64,000 nucleotides of DNA from an uncultured Victivallaceae bacterium (GTDB lineage Bacteria; Verrucomicrobiota; Lentisphaeria; Victivallales; Victivallaceae), in contig CALXOD010000007.1 of assembly GCA_944389925.1 (NCBI GenBank), positions 1-64,000 of the forward strand, given 5' to 3'. The notes beneath the pieces are model-generated. The model saw nothing but the letters and a program-made list of their open reading frames with translations, had not been told where the DNA came from and did no database searches. A program made the position numbers and the translations under genes. This document shows, in pieces, positions 8,898-17,797 of this stretch (its first letter is position 1; each line of letters starts with the position of its first letter).

Positions 8898-10349
8898 TTA
8901 GTTCGTCCGAGCCTCCTCTGCCAATACTTCACAGGGCCGCACAATACAATAAAGGTCGGTTGAGGGAGAATCCGGCGAAAACTGCCCAAGAATTACAACC
9001 AGATCATCGTCCTTGATCATATTTTTGGCAAGCAGATGCCGCAGGGAGGCCTTAAGCAGATGGTGCGGATTCTCCACATAATCCATCACATCGGTCTGAA
9101 CCCCGTATGTCAGGGAAAGCCGACGCGCGACACCGGGCCGGTAAGTCAGTCCGAAAATCGGCACCTTTCCGCGATAGGCGGAACAAAGATTGCAGGACCG
9201 GCCATTGCTCGTATTGCAGATCACGGCCCGAACCGGCAACGTCCGGGATGTCTCCATCGCGGAACGCACAATGCAGCTGCGCACCGGGTTGTTTTCATCG
9301 TCAATGCGAGTCAGCCGGGTAAAAAGATTCTCCGGTGAGGTCTCCGTCTGCCGGATGATGCTGCTCATCATCGCCACCGACTCCACCGGATAATCTCCCT
9401 GGGCGGTCTCTCCGCTGAGCATGACTGCATCAGTACCGTCAAGCACGGCGTTGGCAATGTCACTGACTTCCGCCCGGGTGGGACGCGGCGCATGAATCAT
9501 ACTCTGCAGCATCTGTGTGGCAGTGATCACCTGCTTATGCCGGCGCATGCATTCATAAATGATGTTTTTCTGAATCAACGGCACCTCTTCCAGCGGGATC
9601 TCAATGCCGAGATCGCCGCGTGCAACCATCACCCCCGCCACCACGTCGAGAATCGAAGATAAATTCTTCACGCCCTGCCGGTTCTCTATTTTTGCAATGA
9701 TACTGATCGGGCTGTCATGCGTATCCAGAATACTCTGCAATGCCATCACATCATCCCGATCCCGCACAAAGGAATGTGCGATAAAATCCAGCTGATTGGC
9801 AATAGCAAAATCCACGAACTCCCGGTCCTTCCGGGTCAATGCCGGTGTACGCAGCTCCGCATCCGGCACGTTGACCGACTTCTTGTCCAGCACCGTCCCG
9901 GCCCGGGTAACGCGGCACAGCAGCTTCTCCGGATTCCGCCCGACAATTTCCAGCTCGGCCACACCGTCGTCCACCACGATTCTCTGGCCGATTTTCACCT
10001 CCGCCACAAAGCGGGAATAGTTGACCTGAAAGCCTTCTCCCGCCGGGACCGGGTTCCCACTGACCAGTATGGTCTGCGCCAGTTTCAAATCCAGCGGTTC
10101 CGCCAAGTTGCAGGTTCGGATATTGGGACCTTTGGTGTCAATCATGATACCGATCTGGTCGGACACCTGACGAATATTGTGCACCACCATCGCCGCATCC
10201 TCCAGCGACATATGGGCGGTGTTGAGCCGTGCCACATTCATCCCGGCATCATAAAGCTGCCGCAGCAGCTCCACGCTGCAATTCAAACTGGAAATGGTGG
10301 CGACGATCTTGGTTCTCTTATGATCCATATTTGATTCCGATTTTCTCAT
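8898..10349 (-). CDS. pyk: Pyruvate kinase
   Basis: A 483-residue pyruvate kinase (phosphoenolpyruvate + ADP to pyruvate + ATP). Visible blocks are TKIVATISS, MNVARLNTAHMS, MIDTKGPNIRT, the barrel signature IIAKIENRQGV, MVARGDLGIEIPLEEVP with the metal ligands, and ITATQMLQSMIHAPRPTRAE. A C-terminal domain of about 120 residues is present. The ATG at 10349 starts 6 bases after the stop of the upstream acyltransferase gene; an in-frame ATG at 10328 is a possible alternative. The two genes form a small minus-strand operon. Confidence 0.97.
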   Translation of the reverse strand: MRKSESNMDHKRTKIVATISSLNCSVELLRQLYDAGMNVARLNTAHMSLEDAAMVVHNIRQVSDQIGIMIDTKGPNIRTCNLAEPLDLKLAQTILVSGNPVPAGEGFQVNYSRFVAEVKIGQRIVVDDGVAELEIVGRNPEKLLCRVTRAGTVLDKKSVNVPDAELRTPALTRKDREFVDFAIANQLDFIAHSFVRDRDDVMALQSILDTHDSPISIIAKIENRQGVKNLSSILDVVAGVMVARGDLGIEIPLEEVPLIQKNIIYECMRRHKQVITATQMLQSMIHAPRPTRAEVSDIANAVLDGTDAVMLSGETAQGDYPVESVAMMSSIIRQTETSPENLFTRLTRIDDENNPVRSCIVRSAMETSRTLPVRAVICNTSNGRSCNLCSAYRGKVPIFGLTYRPGVARRLSLTYGVQTDVMDYVENPHHLLKASLRHLLAKNMIKDDDLVVILGQFSPDSPSTDLYCIVRPCEVLAEEARTN

Positions 10350-10355
10350 ATGCCC

Positions 10356-11354
10356 TCAACGTCCGCGCCGATTGAAAAAACTCGGCTTCACCACCCGGGC
10401 ATAGTACGGGTAGCGGCGGAGCAACTCCTCCGGACACTCCGGCGGAATATACCGGAACCTCCGGTAAAACCACAAATATTGTTCCGGAAAACGGCGAATA
10501 TAACCGGCGGAAATATCCATCAACTCCTGGATGACCGCCTCCTCGCTTTCATATTGATCAAAGGGCCGGGACAGCCATTCGGCATGCGCCCGCACCCGCC
10601 CATCCGGCATCCGCACGGACGTACCGTAAATAATCACCGATGGGATACCATGCGCATTGCAATAGTGTTTCAAACTTGCCGGAGCCTTGCTGCTCGCTAC
10701 CGGCATACCGAAAAAGCGCACAAAAACTCCGCCATCCCGCACCCGGGTATTCTGATCAATCAGAGTTCCCACCCCCAGACCTTCCCGCAAGGCCCGCGTC
10801 GCCGCCCGGATTGCGCCACGGGCGAAAATAATATGCAGTCCTGCTTCTTTCTCGCGGTTTCCGTGGTTCAGCAGCCGATTGAGATAGGGATTACGCACTG
10901 GCTTGGCGATCGCCACCATGCGCACGCCGGCATAATAGGGGGCCATCAGCCCGGATGCCTCCCAGCTGCCGAGATGGGGATTGACGAAAATGATCCGTTC
11001 ACCTGCCGCCACATGCGCCTTCAATCGAGCGGTAATGTCTTCCGGCAACTCGTACCAGCGTTCAATCCGGCGGGGATTTCCACTCAGCCAGATGAATTCA
11101 AATAGATTGAAGATCACATGATAACAACTGCGTCGCCCGATCCGGACCGCCTCTGCCTCGCTTTTCTCCGGCATGGCGGTACGGATATTCGCAATGATCA
11201 TCCGCCGAAAAGTCGGCATCAGCCAGACTCCCGCTCCCCCCAGAATTGCCGGAATGCGCAAGGCGCCATGCGGCAGCAGCCGAATCATTCCGTACAGTAC
11301 CAGCACGGCAACATATTCGATCCGGTATCGAATGTTCAAAAAGAAATCCTTCAC
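10356..11354 (-). CDS. LpxL/HtrB-type lysophospholipid (lipid A) acyltransferase
   Basis: A 332-residue inner-membrane acyltransferase of the lipid A biosynthesis acyltransferase family. The catalytic His-X4-Glu is in NPHLGSWEASG. An N-terminal hydrophobic region (about 14-50) provides the membrane anchor. LIDQNTRVRDGGVFVRFFG is the second conserved block, where other members have DQ and FFG. It should transfer an acyl chain to a lipid A precursor or related lipid. Together with the Lol genes it argues for a lipopolysaccharide-bearing outer membrane. Confidence 0.88.
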   Translation of the reverse strand: MKDFFLNIRYRIEYVAVLVLYGMIRLLPHGALRIPAILGGAGVWLMPTFRRMIIANIRTAMPEKSEAEAVRIGRRSCYHVIFNLFEFIWLSGNPRRIERWYELPEDITARLKAHVAAGERIIFVNPHLGSWEASGLMAPYYAGVRMVAIAKPVRNPYLNRLLNHGNREKEAGLHIIFARGAIRAATRALREGLGVGTLIDQNTRVRDGGVFVRFFGMPVASSKAPASLKHYCNAHGIPSVIIYGTSVRMPDGRVRAHAEWLSRPFDQYESEEAVIQELMDISAGYIRRFPEQYLWFYRRFRYIPPECPEELLRRYPYYARVVKPSFFNRRGR

Positions 11355-11421
11355 TTCACGCTCTCCCGGCGCCCCCCGTCACTTCCAGTCCAAAAAAATT
11401 TCCCATTCCTGTTCCATATTT

Positions 11422-12321
11422 TCAGGGCAATGGCTGCAACGTCCTCTTCTGACGCCGACGAGGCGGACGATAAAAGCGCAACTCCCCTCCCGACGAAACC
11501 CCCACTCCGGCAGCGAACAGCACACTATGAGCCGCTGCCGCGGCAATATTCAAGGCCAGATGATTCCGCGCTGCCGGTTCGCAAGGTTGCGGATCCGGCT
11601 CCCGGATCACCGAGATCGTTCCGTCAGGGAATACATACAGCAGCCCCCAGCCCAATGCCGTTTCGTCCGCCTCCAAGGTACCGGCCGGAACTGCCAGATA
11701 GAGCTCATCCGCCACCCCTGCCCGGCGGATCCGCTCCAACCGGCTGCCATGATGCAGGGCACGCTGCAGTTTTTCAAGACGGCGACGCAACTTCCGATAT
11801 TCGCCATCCGTACTGCGTTCATAATGCCAGGTCCGAAATTCACTGAAAAGATCATCACTGTCCGCCAAATGCGGCTCCCGTTCCCGGATCCGCGCCTCCA
11901 GACGCTCCCGTTCCCCCCGCAGCTCATGGATTGCCTCCAGCAAAGCCCGCCGATCAGCGCATTCCACAAAGCAGCGATCCCGGTGGTCATAGATTTCCAC
12001 AATAGCGGTTTTCACCACCTGTTTAACCTTGCCCGCGTCCCGGGTCCAGAATGCCGCCGCCGCCACCTGGTATTTCCGAAAACGAGCCGGCACATATCCC
12101 GCAACTCCCGCCGGGCGTCTGGCGGCAAGGAATCCCAGTGCCGCCTGCCGCATTTCCTGCGGCCCCAGGCGCGGCACAACCACCGGCACCGTTACAGAAG
12201 GCTCCACGGTCGGCACCGGTTCCGACAGAGGCTCCGCAGCAGATACTTCTGCTTCGGGAGGCGTCTCGTCGGAGATCGAAAAAAACAAGTCCAGTTCCGG
12301 CTGCTCTCTGTTTTTGCTCAT
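11422..12321 (-). CDS. Conserved hypothetical protein, possible PD-(D/E)XK-like
   Basis: A 299-residue soluble protein I cannot name. The start is the ATG at 12321 (AGGA about 10 bases upstream); an upstream TTG lies beside the rpsA terminator and is unlikely. Residues about 1-50 are acidic and Pro-rich. AALGFLAARRPAGVAGYVPA and KYQVAAAAFW lead to KTAIVEIYDHRDRCFVEC, then a Glu/Arg-rich helical stretch, then ADELYLAVPAGTLEA and GWGLLYVFPDGTISVIREP. The last blocks resemble MmcB-like restriction-endonuclease folds, where 'YLAVP' and 'GLLYV' flank the fold's core, but I do not see an unambiguous D-E-X-K set. Function remains open. Confidence 0.75.
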   Translation of the reverse strand: MSKNREQPELDLFFSISDETPPEAEVSAAEPLSEPVPTVEPSVTVPVVVPRLGPQEMRQAALGFLAARRPAGVAGYVPARFRKYQVAAAAFWTRDAGKVKQVVKTAIVEIYDHRDRCFVECADRRALLEAIHELRGERERLEARIREREPHLADSDDLFSEFRTWHYERSTDGEYRKLRRRLEKLQRALHHGSRLERIRRAGVADELYLAVPAGTLEADETALGWGLLYVFPDGTISVIREPDPQPCEPAARNHLALNIAAAAAHSVLFAAGVGVSSGGELRFYRPPRRRQKRTLQPLP

Positions 12322-12352
12322 CTGATTCTTATCCTGTCCCGGCAAGTATACG

Positions 12353-12380
12353 AAAAAAGACAGGAACCGAAGTTCCTGTC
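12353..12380 (-). terminator. Intrinsic terminator of rpsA
   Basis: GACAGGAAC and GTTCCTGTC (12359-12367 and 12372-12380) form a perfect 9-bp stem. On the minus strand the loop is TTCG closed by C-G, a cUUCGg tetraloop, and it is followed by six T. It lies 46 bases after the rpsA stop and before the next minus-strand start. Confidence 0.93.
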
Positions 12381-12426
12381 TTCAATATAGCACAATTTGT
12401 GCCGTTTTTCCAGTGGCTGGACCGGA

Positions 12427-14169
12427 TTAGTTGAGCTTGAGCTCGGAGAGTGCTTCGTTGCTGAAGACTTCGCCCATATCCACCATGGATTCGCCCGGTT
12501 TGAGGGCGGCGGTGTATTCTTCTTCGGCAGCCTTGAGGTCCGCTTCAGAGAATCCTTCGCTGACGGCCTTGATCGACAGACCGATCCGGCGTTCTTCGGT
12601 ATCCACCTTGATGACGCGGGCTTCGACTTCGTCGCCGACGGAGAGCACATCTTTGACTTTTTCCACATGGTCGCGGCTGAGCTGCGAAATGTGAATCAAA
12701 CCATCGATCTTGTTGCTCAGTTCCACAAACGCACCGAATGCGGCAATCTTGGTAACTTTGCCCTTGACCACATCACCGACCTTGTACAGGTTATTGATTT
12801 CCGACCAGGGATCGCTTTCGGCCTGCTTCAGGCCGAGCGAAATGCGCTGCTGTTCCGGATTGATATCCAGAATGACCGCTTCGACTTCCATGCCCGGCTT
12901 GAGAATTTCATTCGGGTTGTTGATCTTGCGGGTCCAGCTCATATCGGAAACGTGAATCATCCCGTCGATGTCGTTTTCGATTTCCACGAAGGCACCGTAG
13001 CTGGTCATGTTCCGCACCTTGCCCTTGATCCGGCTGCCGACCGGATACTTCGCCGCCAGCACTTCCCACGGATTCGGATCCTTCTGGCGCAGACCGAGCG
13101 AGATCTTGCGGCTTTCGCGGTCAATGTCGAGAATGACGGCTTCCACCGTTTCGCCGACCTGGACCACGTCACCGGCCTTGGCGATGCGTTTGGTCCAGCT
13201 CATTTCGGACACATGGATCAGGCCTTCGACGCCGCTTTCGATTTCCACAAAAGCACCGTAAGGCATGATGTTGACCACACGACCGGTAATCTTGCTGCCG
13301 ACCGGATATTTCGCGGCGATGTCGTCCCACGGATTCGGGGTCTTCTGCTTGTAACCCAGAGAAACCCGTTCCTTGACATCGTCGATGCTGAGGATCACCA
13401 CTTCAATCGGCTGGCCGACTTCCAGCACTTCGGAGGGATGCGAAATCCGTCCCCACGAAATATCGGTGATATGCAACAGTCCGTCCACCCCGCCGAGATC
13501 GATGAACGCCCCGAAATCGGTGATGTTCTTGACCACGCCCTGACGCAATTCGCCGACGGTCATGGTCTTCAGCAGCGCGCTGCGGCGTTCGCGCAGCGAT
13601 TCTTCCAGCAGTTCCCGCCGGGAAACCACGATGTTGCGGCGTTCCAGATTGATCTTGATGATCTTTACATCGAATTCCTTGCCGATGTAGTCATCCATAT
13701 TGCGCACCGGCCCGATGTCCAGCTGAGAACCGGGCAGGAAGGCCGGAAAGCCTTCGACATCGACCATGATCCCGCCTTTGACGCGGTGCCGCATGAAACC
13801 CTTGGTCACATAGCCTTCGCCATACTCGGTAGTGATTTTGTTCCAGGCCTTGATCGAGTAGGCTTTTTCCAAACTGATGCTCGGCATGTTGTGTTCATTT
13901 TCGACTTCTTCGAGCAGAACGTCGATTTTGTCGCCGACTTTTGCTTCGTCATACTTGAGGAATTCCGAAGCGGGAACGAATCCCTCGGCCTTGTAGCCGA
14001 TGTCCACCAATGCGCCGTCCGGACGCTTGGCGACGATCACGCCTTCACGGATCTTGCCTTTGGTGAATTCGCTGCCGGTACCGGCGGACTGGAGCAGTTC
14101 GTCCATGGAGGGCATGTTGCTCAGGTCGACAAAGCTGCCGCCGTCTACGAGTTTGGTTTCTTCTGCCAT
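12427..14169 (-). CDS. rpsA: 30S ribosomal protein S1
   Basis: A 580-residue S1, which binds mRNA upstream of the start codon and helps it onto the 30S subunit. Six S1 RNA-binding repeats run from about residue 28 to 525. The best preserved show the pattern GAFIDLGGVDGLLHITDISW, GAFVEIESGVEGLIHVSEMS and GAFVEIENDIDGMIHVSDMS. A short Ala/Glu-rich tail follows. I take the ATG at 14169 (MAEETKLVDGG); the AT-rich region upstream contains in-frame codons but no protein-like sequence. The leader contains a stem-loop, and S1 is known to control its own mRNA in enterobacteria. Confidence 0.96.
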   Translation of the reverse strand: MAEETKLVDGGSFVDLSNMPSMDELLQSAGTGSEFTKGKIREGVIVAKRPDGALVDIGYKAEGFVPASEFLKYDEAKVGDKIDVLLEEVENEHNMPSISLEKAYSIKAWNKITTEYGEGYVTKGFMRHRVKGGIMVDVEGFPAFLPGSQLDIGPVRNMDDYIGKEFDVKIIKINLERRNIVVSRRELLEESLRERRSALLKTMTVGELRQGVVKNITDFGAFIDLGGVDGLLHITDISWGRISHPSEVLEVGQPIEVVILSIDDVKERVSLGYKQKTPNPWDDIAAKYPVGSKITGRVVNIMPYGAFVEIESGVEGLIHVSEMSWTKRIAKAGDVVQVGETVEAVILDIDRESRKISLGLRQKDPNPWEVLAAKYPVGSRIKGKVRNMTSYGAFVEIENDIDGMIHVSDMSWTRKINNPNEILKPGMEVEAVILDINPEQQRISLGLKQAESDPWSEINNLYKVGDVVKGKVTKIAAFGAFVELSNKIDGLIHISQLSRDHVEKVKDVLSVGDEVEARVIKVDTEERRIGLSIKAVSEGFSEADLKAAEEEYTAALKPGESMVDMGEVFSNEALSELKLN

Positions 14170-14216
14170 GTTGTTTCTTTTTGAGTTGTTTGGTTTGTTA
14201 CGATTGTTTTTCTTCT

Positions 14217-14239
14217 GATCTTCCGTTTTTCGGAAAATC
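14217..14239 (-). other. Stem-loop in the rpsA leader
   Basis: In the minus-strand RNA, GAUUUUCCG pairs with CGGAAGAUC around a loop of five A (9 bp including one G-U). It lies about 50 bases before the rpsA start. It could take part in autoregulation, but nothing beyond the fold supports this. Confidence 0.45.
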
Positions 14240-14252
14240 CGCACATTTTTAT

Positions 14253-14280
14253 AAAATAATGCGTTATAAAAAAATTACAA
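14253..14280 (-). promoter_or_regulatory. Probable rpsA promoter
   Basis: On the minus strand TTGTAA (14280..14275) is followed after 16 bases by TATTTT (14258..14253), in a very AT-rich stretch 84 bases before the rpsA ATG. Confidence 0.45.
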
Positions 14281-14308
14281 GTCATAATTCATTTTTTTCC
14301 GGATTCGA

Positions 14309-15217
14309 TCAGGCCTGCTGGAACAGGGTCCACAACTTTCCCATCACCATGCACCAGGCCCCCAGCACCACCCAGGCGAAATAACGTCGCAGCGCCTCCG
14401 CGTGCAGCCGTTTCTGCAGCCGTACTCCCATCCGGGCTCCGAAAAAAGCGCCGGCCACCAGTGCGCCGGCAAGTCCGTAATGAATATTCCCCTCCACCGC
14501 ATGAAACAACGTTCCGAATGCCCCGGAAATGAAAATCAGCAACATCCCGGTTCGAATCGCTGCCCGGGTCTCCTGGCCCACCAGATAATACAGCGCGGGC
14601 AACATCACCACCCCGCCGCCGATGCCGAGCAATCCGCTCAAAAACCCCATGCCTCCGCCCAGCATGGCCAGCACCGGCAGACTGAATGCCCCGGCAGGGA
14701 TGCTCTCAAACCGGCGACACGGAGGAATTTTCCATCCGGCCAGCAGCCCGGGAGGGACTTCATCCTCTGACCTCCGGCGTGCCAACACCATCGTGTCATA
14801 TAACATCCAACCGGCAATCAGCAGCAGAAACACCGCAAAAAAACCCAACAGCGTCAAATCCACCACCGGAAGATCCCGCCCCCCGCAATGCCATGCTGGA
14901 ATGGTCTTCAAGCGGCGCACCACCCAGGTTCCCAGCGCACTGCCGAACGGCACGCCGACGGCCACCCACAGCACCACCCGGGCCCCGGACCACCGCCGGT
15001 CAAAACTGCCCGCCATCGCGAATAACGACGCTCCCAGAATCTGGCACGAACTGGTTCCCACTGAAAAATTCATACCGACTCCGAGAAACACATTCAAAGC
15101 CGGCGTGATGATGAATCCGCCTCCTGCTCCGAACAATCCCGTCAAACTTCCGACCAAAGCACCCAGCAACATTCCGCCCCCCAGCAACGGCCAGTTGCCC
15201 ATCCAATATTCCATCAT
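14309..15217 (-). CDS. TSUP-family (TauE/SafE) anion exporter
   Basis: A 302-residue integral membrane protein with the two-fold repeated TSUP signature: GALVGSLTGLFGAGGGFIITPAL near the N-terminus and GGGMGFLSGLLGIGGGVVMLPAL in the second half. About eight hydrophobic segments are visible. TauE/SafE proteins export sulfite, sulfoacetate and related anions. The ATG at 15217 overlaps the stop of the sulfatase-maturase gene (ATGA) and has GGAG 8 bases upstream. This tight link suggests a role in disposing of sulfur oxyanions released from sulfated glycans (inference). Confidence 0.9.
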   Translation of the reverse strand: MMEYWMGNWPLLGGGMLLGALVGSLTGLFGAGGGFIITPALNVFLGVGMNFSVGTSSCQILGASLFAMAGSFDRRWSGARVVLWVAVGVPFGSALGTWVVRRLKTIPAWHCGGRDLPVVDLTLLGFFAVFLLLIAGWMLYDTMVLARRRSEDEVPPGLLAGWKIPPCRRFESIPAGAFSLPVLAMLGGGMGFLSGLLGIGGGVVMLPALYYLVGQETRAAIRTGMLLIFISGAFGTLFHAVEGNIHYGLAGALVAGAFFGARMGVRLQKRLHAEALRRYFAWVVLGAWCMVMGKLWTLFQQA

Positions 15218-16305
15218 TTCAACGTCTCCGCCAACGCTTCGAGCCGGTCGCAGGCGTGCTCGTAAAACATCTTCCAGCCGGAACAAAGCGCACTGCGATT
15301 TTCCGTGTTCCGGTTTTTCACACAATCCCCGGCACAAAACCGGAACCAGCGGCAGCTGCGACATTCCGCCGGAGTCTTTTCTTTGCGCCGGGCCAGCGCC
15401 CGCAGCACCGGATGTTCAAAAAAACGCCCCATTTCCCGATCCCCGATCCGTCCCAACCGCCATTCCGGCCGGACAAAGAAATCACAGGGATATACTCCGC
15501 CATCATGCTCGACCACCAGATATGTACCACAGCGCCGTCCCATCGCACAGGTATTCGGTACGCCATACAGGATCCGGTGCAGGATGGAATCAAACAGCCG
15601 CACCGACACCTTCCGGACATCATGCGCATACCATTCGTCAAAGATCGTGCAGAGAAATTCCCCCCACTCCCGTCCTCCGACCGCAAACGGCCGCAGCGTT
15701 CCATCCGGTTCATACTCCACACACTCAATATATTGGTGAAACAGCACCTGCAATTCATCCCGCAAATACCGGTACACCTCCAGAGGATGCCGGACATTGA
15801 GCGAATTCACCAGCGTCAGCACATTGAACTCCACCCGGTTCCGCCGCAATACGTCCATGCCACGCAACACCGCTTCGTGGCTTCCGGCACCGGTTGCAGT
15901 CACGCGATTGGCATCATGCAGTTCCGGCGGTCCGTCAATACTCAGACCAACCAGAAAACGGTGGGACGCAAGAAATGCTCCCCATTCGTCATCCAGCAAT
16001 GTTCCGTTCGTCTGAAGCGCATTGGCAACCGTCGCCCCCGGCGGCGCATACTGCCGCATCCATGCGACGGCGCGGCGAAAAAAATCCACGCCCGCCAGCG
16101 TCGGCTCCCCCCCCTGCCAACCGATAGTCCAGTGCGGCTGGGGAGTACGCAGATAACCGGCAATCATCCGTTCCAGCACCGCGTCACTCATGCGGTGGGC
16201 GCCCCGTCCGAAATACGCCTCCGTCGGCAGATAGAAACAATAACGGCAGCGCAGATTGCAGTCACAGGCAACCGGCTTTACCAGCAGAGAAAAAACCTGC
16301 TGCAC
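15214..16305 (-). CDS. Anaerobic sulfatase-maturating enzyme (radical SAM/SPASM)
   Basis: A 363-residue radical SAM protein of the anSME family, which converts a Cys or Ser of sulfatases into formylglycine without oxygen. The SAM-binding cluster motif CX3CX2C is C16-NLR-C20-RY-C23, with FYLPTEAYF after it as in other anSMEs. GWQGGEPTLAG (the GGE motif), LQTNGTLLD and SIDGPPELHD are conserved. The C-terminal SPASM region has many Cys for two auxiliary clusters, including CAMGRRCG, YPCDFF, CRSCRWFRFCAGDC. The start is GTG at 16305, with GGGAG 8 bases upstream. No sulfatase gene is in the window, so its substrates lie elsewhere. Confidence 0.93.
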   Translation of the reverse strand: MQQVFSLLVKPVACDCNLRCRYCFYLPTEAYFGRGAHRMSDAVLERMIAGYLRTPQPHWTIGWQGGEPTLAGVDFFRRAVAWMRQYAPPGATVANALQTNGTLLDDEWGAFLASHRFLVGLSIDGPPELHDANRVTATGAGSHEAVLRGMDVLRRNRVEFNVLTLVNSLNVRHPLEVYRYLRDELQVLFHQYIECVEYEPDGTLRPFAVGGREWGEFLCTIFDEWYAHDVRKVSVRLFDSILHRILYGVPNTCAMGRRCGTYLVVEHDGGVYPCDFFVRPEWRLGRIGDREMGRFFEHPVLRALARRKEKTPAECRSCRWFRFCAGDCVKNRNTENRSALCSGWKMFYEHACDRLEALAETLK

Positions 16306-16406
16306 CTTTTAGGCTCCCTCTATAGTTATTAATCCTGATTTTCCTCTGACTGAATCCTCCGAACAATGTCCGGAGCATCGCCCTTGGCCAGACGGGTGCC
16401 ATTTAT

Positions 16407-16718
16407 TCAGCGGCCGAAAACCCAGTCCTTCCGGCCTCGGCTGTCCTTATCATAAACCCCCGGCCCGTAGGTGGGAGTCGCAATATCCCCCTCCCGCTCA
16501 TGAGACCGCAAAACCTCCTGCTCCTTCGCCGAAAGCTCTTCCTCCAACATGGAAGGCGGACGACGGGGCTTTGAACTCAGCGAAAATACATCTGACCGGC
16601 TATTGGCCTTCCCTGCTTCCTCCGGAGGATTGAGCATCTCACGGATGCTCTGACAACCGCCGCTCAGTCCCAGCAACACCACGGCCGTCCCAATGACAAA
16701 TTGCCGCAACAGATTCAT
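16407..16718 (-). CDS. Small lipoprotein of unknown function
   Basis: A 103-residue protein with a lipoprotein signal peptide: MNLLRQFVIG, a hydrophobic core, and the lipobox LSGGC with Cys22 as the acylated residue. The mature part is short, polar and Pro/Glu-rich, with MLEEELSAKEQEVLRSHERE predicted helical, and ends DSRGRKDWVFGR. No known family recognised. AAAAGGAG precedes the ATG, which overlaps the aminomutase stop (ATGA). The residue after Cys is Gln, not Asp, so outer-membrane targeting by Lol is likely. Confidence 0.85.
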   Translation of the reverse strand: MNLLRQFVIGTAVVLLGLSGGCQSIREMLNPPEEAGKANSRSDVFSLSSKPRRPPSMLEEELSAKEQEVLRSHEREGDIATPTYGPGVYDKDSRGRKDWVFGR

Positions 16719-17797
16719 TTCGACTCCTTTTCTGTTTTCCCGGAAGCTCCGGGATAAGCAATCCATTTGCGATTGTGAATATCGGGGAAACAGTCGCCGC
16801 ACCGGTAATCCGGCTGAAGCGCGACTTTCCCCCCCCCCTCCGGCAGGTCGATCGCGAACGTCGGCACCGCCAGCGAAGACAGCCGCGGCCGGAATTGCCG
16901 CAATATCTCCAGTCCACATTCAATCCCCGTCGCAAAGTGCCGCACGCCCCGCACCGGATCGACATGAAACAAATAATGCGGCTTCACCCGCAGCGCCACC
17001 AGACGGCGAAATAGAGCCTCCAGCACCTCCGCCGAATCGTTCACGCCTTTCAGCAGCACAGTTTGATTGACCACCGGCACTCCGGAGCGCACCAGCAATC
17101 CCAGCGCCTTCTCCGCCGCCGGCGTCAATTCCCGGGGATGATTGAAATGAGTTGCCAGCCACAACCCGCGCACCCGCCCCAGGCGGGCGGCCAGTTCCGC
17201 CGTCATCCGTTGCGGCCAGACCACCGGCACCCGGGTTCCGATGCGCAAAATCTCCAGCGATGGAATGGTCTCCAATACATCCAGAATATGGAACAGCCTT
17301 TCTTCCGGCAACATCAGCGGATCCCCACCGGAGACCAGAACTTCCCGAATTGCCGGATGAGCCTGCAGATAAGCCGCTGCTGCTGTCAGATTTTCCTCCT
17401 CCAAATCCGGCAGCTCCGTTCCATCCGATGCCCAGGTCCTTTTGCGAAAGCAGAACCGGCAACGTACGGCGCAATGCCCTGTCACCAGAAGCACAACCCG
17501 GTCGTCAAACCGGTGAATCAACCGTGGAACCGGCATCTGCTCCTCTTCGGCTAGAGGATCATATTCCGCCTCCGGATCATCCAGCTCGGCGATGGCCGGC
17601 AGGCATTGCCGGTAAATCGGATCCGCTGCGCCCTGCTTCGGATCAATCAATCCCAGATAATAATCGTTGACCAGTACCGGATACCGTTCTTCCACGGCCG
17701 CGGCGGCCGGATCGGATGCCAACCCCAGTCGGCGATGCGCCTCCGCGGCGCTGTGATACCATTTCATCATCCTCGACTCATTTTTTACCATTTTCAC
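16715..17797 (-). CDS. epmB: KamA-family aminomutase, EpmB-like
   Basis: A 360-residue radical SAM, PLP-dependent aminomutase. The cluster motif is C109-AVR-C113-RF-C116 followed by RKRTW, and VLVSGGDPLMLPEERL, EILRIGTRVPVVWPQRM and LATHFNHPREL are lysine 2,3-aminomutase blocks. At this length it is nearer to EpmB, which makes (R)-beta-lysine for elongation factor P, than to catabolic KamA (about 415 residues). Neither efp nor epmA is visible nearby. The GTG at 17797 overlaps the comF stop (GTGA); ATGs at the third, tenth and eleventh codons are alternatives. Confidence 0.85.
   Translation of the reverse strand: MKMVKNESRMMKWYHSAAEAHRRLGLASDPAAAAVEERYPVLVNDYYLGLIDPKQGAADPIYRQCLPAIAELDDPEAEYDPLAEEEQMPVPRLIHRFDDRVVLLVTGHCAVRCRFCFRKRTWASDGTELPDLEEENLTAAAAYLQAHPAIREVLVSGGDPLMLPEERLFHILDVLETIPSLEILRIGTRVPVVWPQRMTAELAARLGRVRGLWLATHFNHPRELTPAAEKALGLLVRSGVPVVNQTVLLKGVNDSAEVLEALFRRLVALRVKPHYLFHVDPVRGVRHFATGIECGLEILRQFRPRLSSLAVPTFAIDLPEGGGKVALQPDYRCGDCFPDIHNRKWIAYPGASGKTEKESK

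Noticed and set aside
12397-14184. A 595-codon open frame on the plus strand opposite rpsA
   Set aside because: It mirrors the codon pattern of rpsA, has no ribosome site or known motif, and overlaps a certain gene fully. Similar long antisense frames opposite dnaJ, fucI and the GH78-like gene were rejected for the same reason.
14541-14563. tRNA T-loop-like GGTTCGAATC
   Set aside because: It lies within the TSUP coding sequence and no cloverleaf can be drawn around it. No tRNA was found in any gap.
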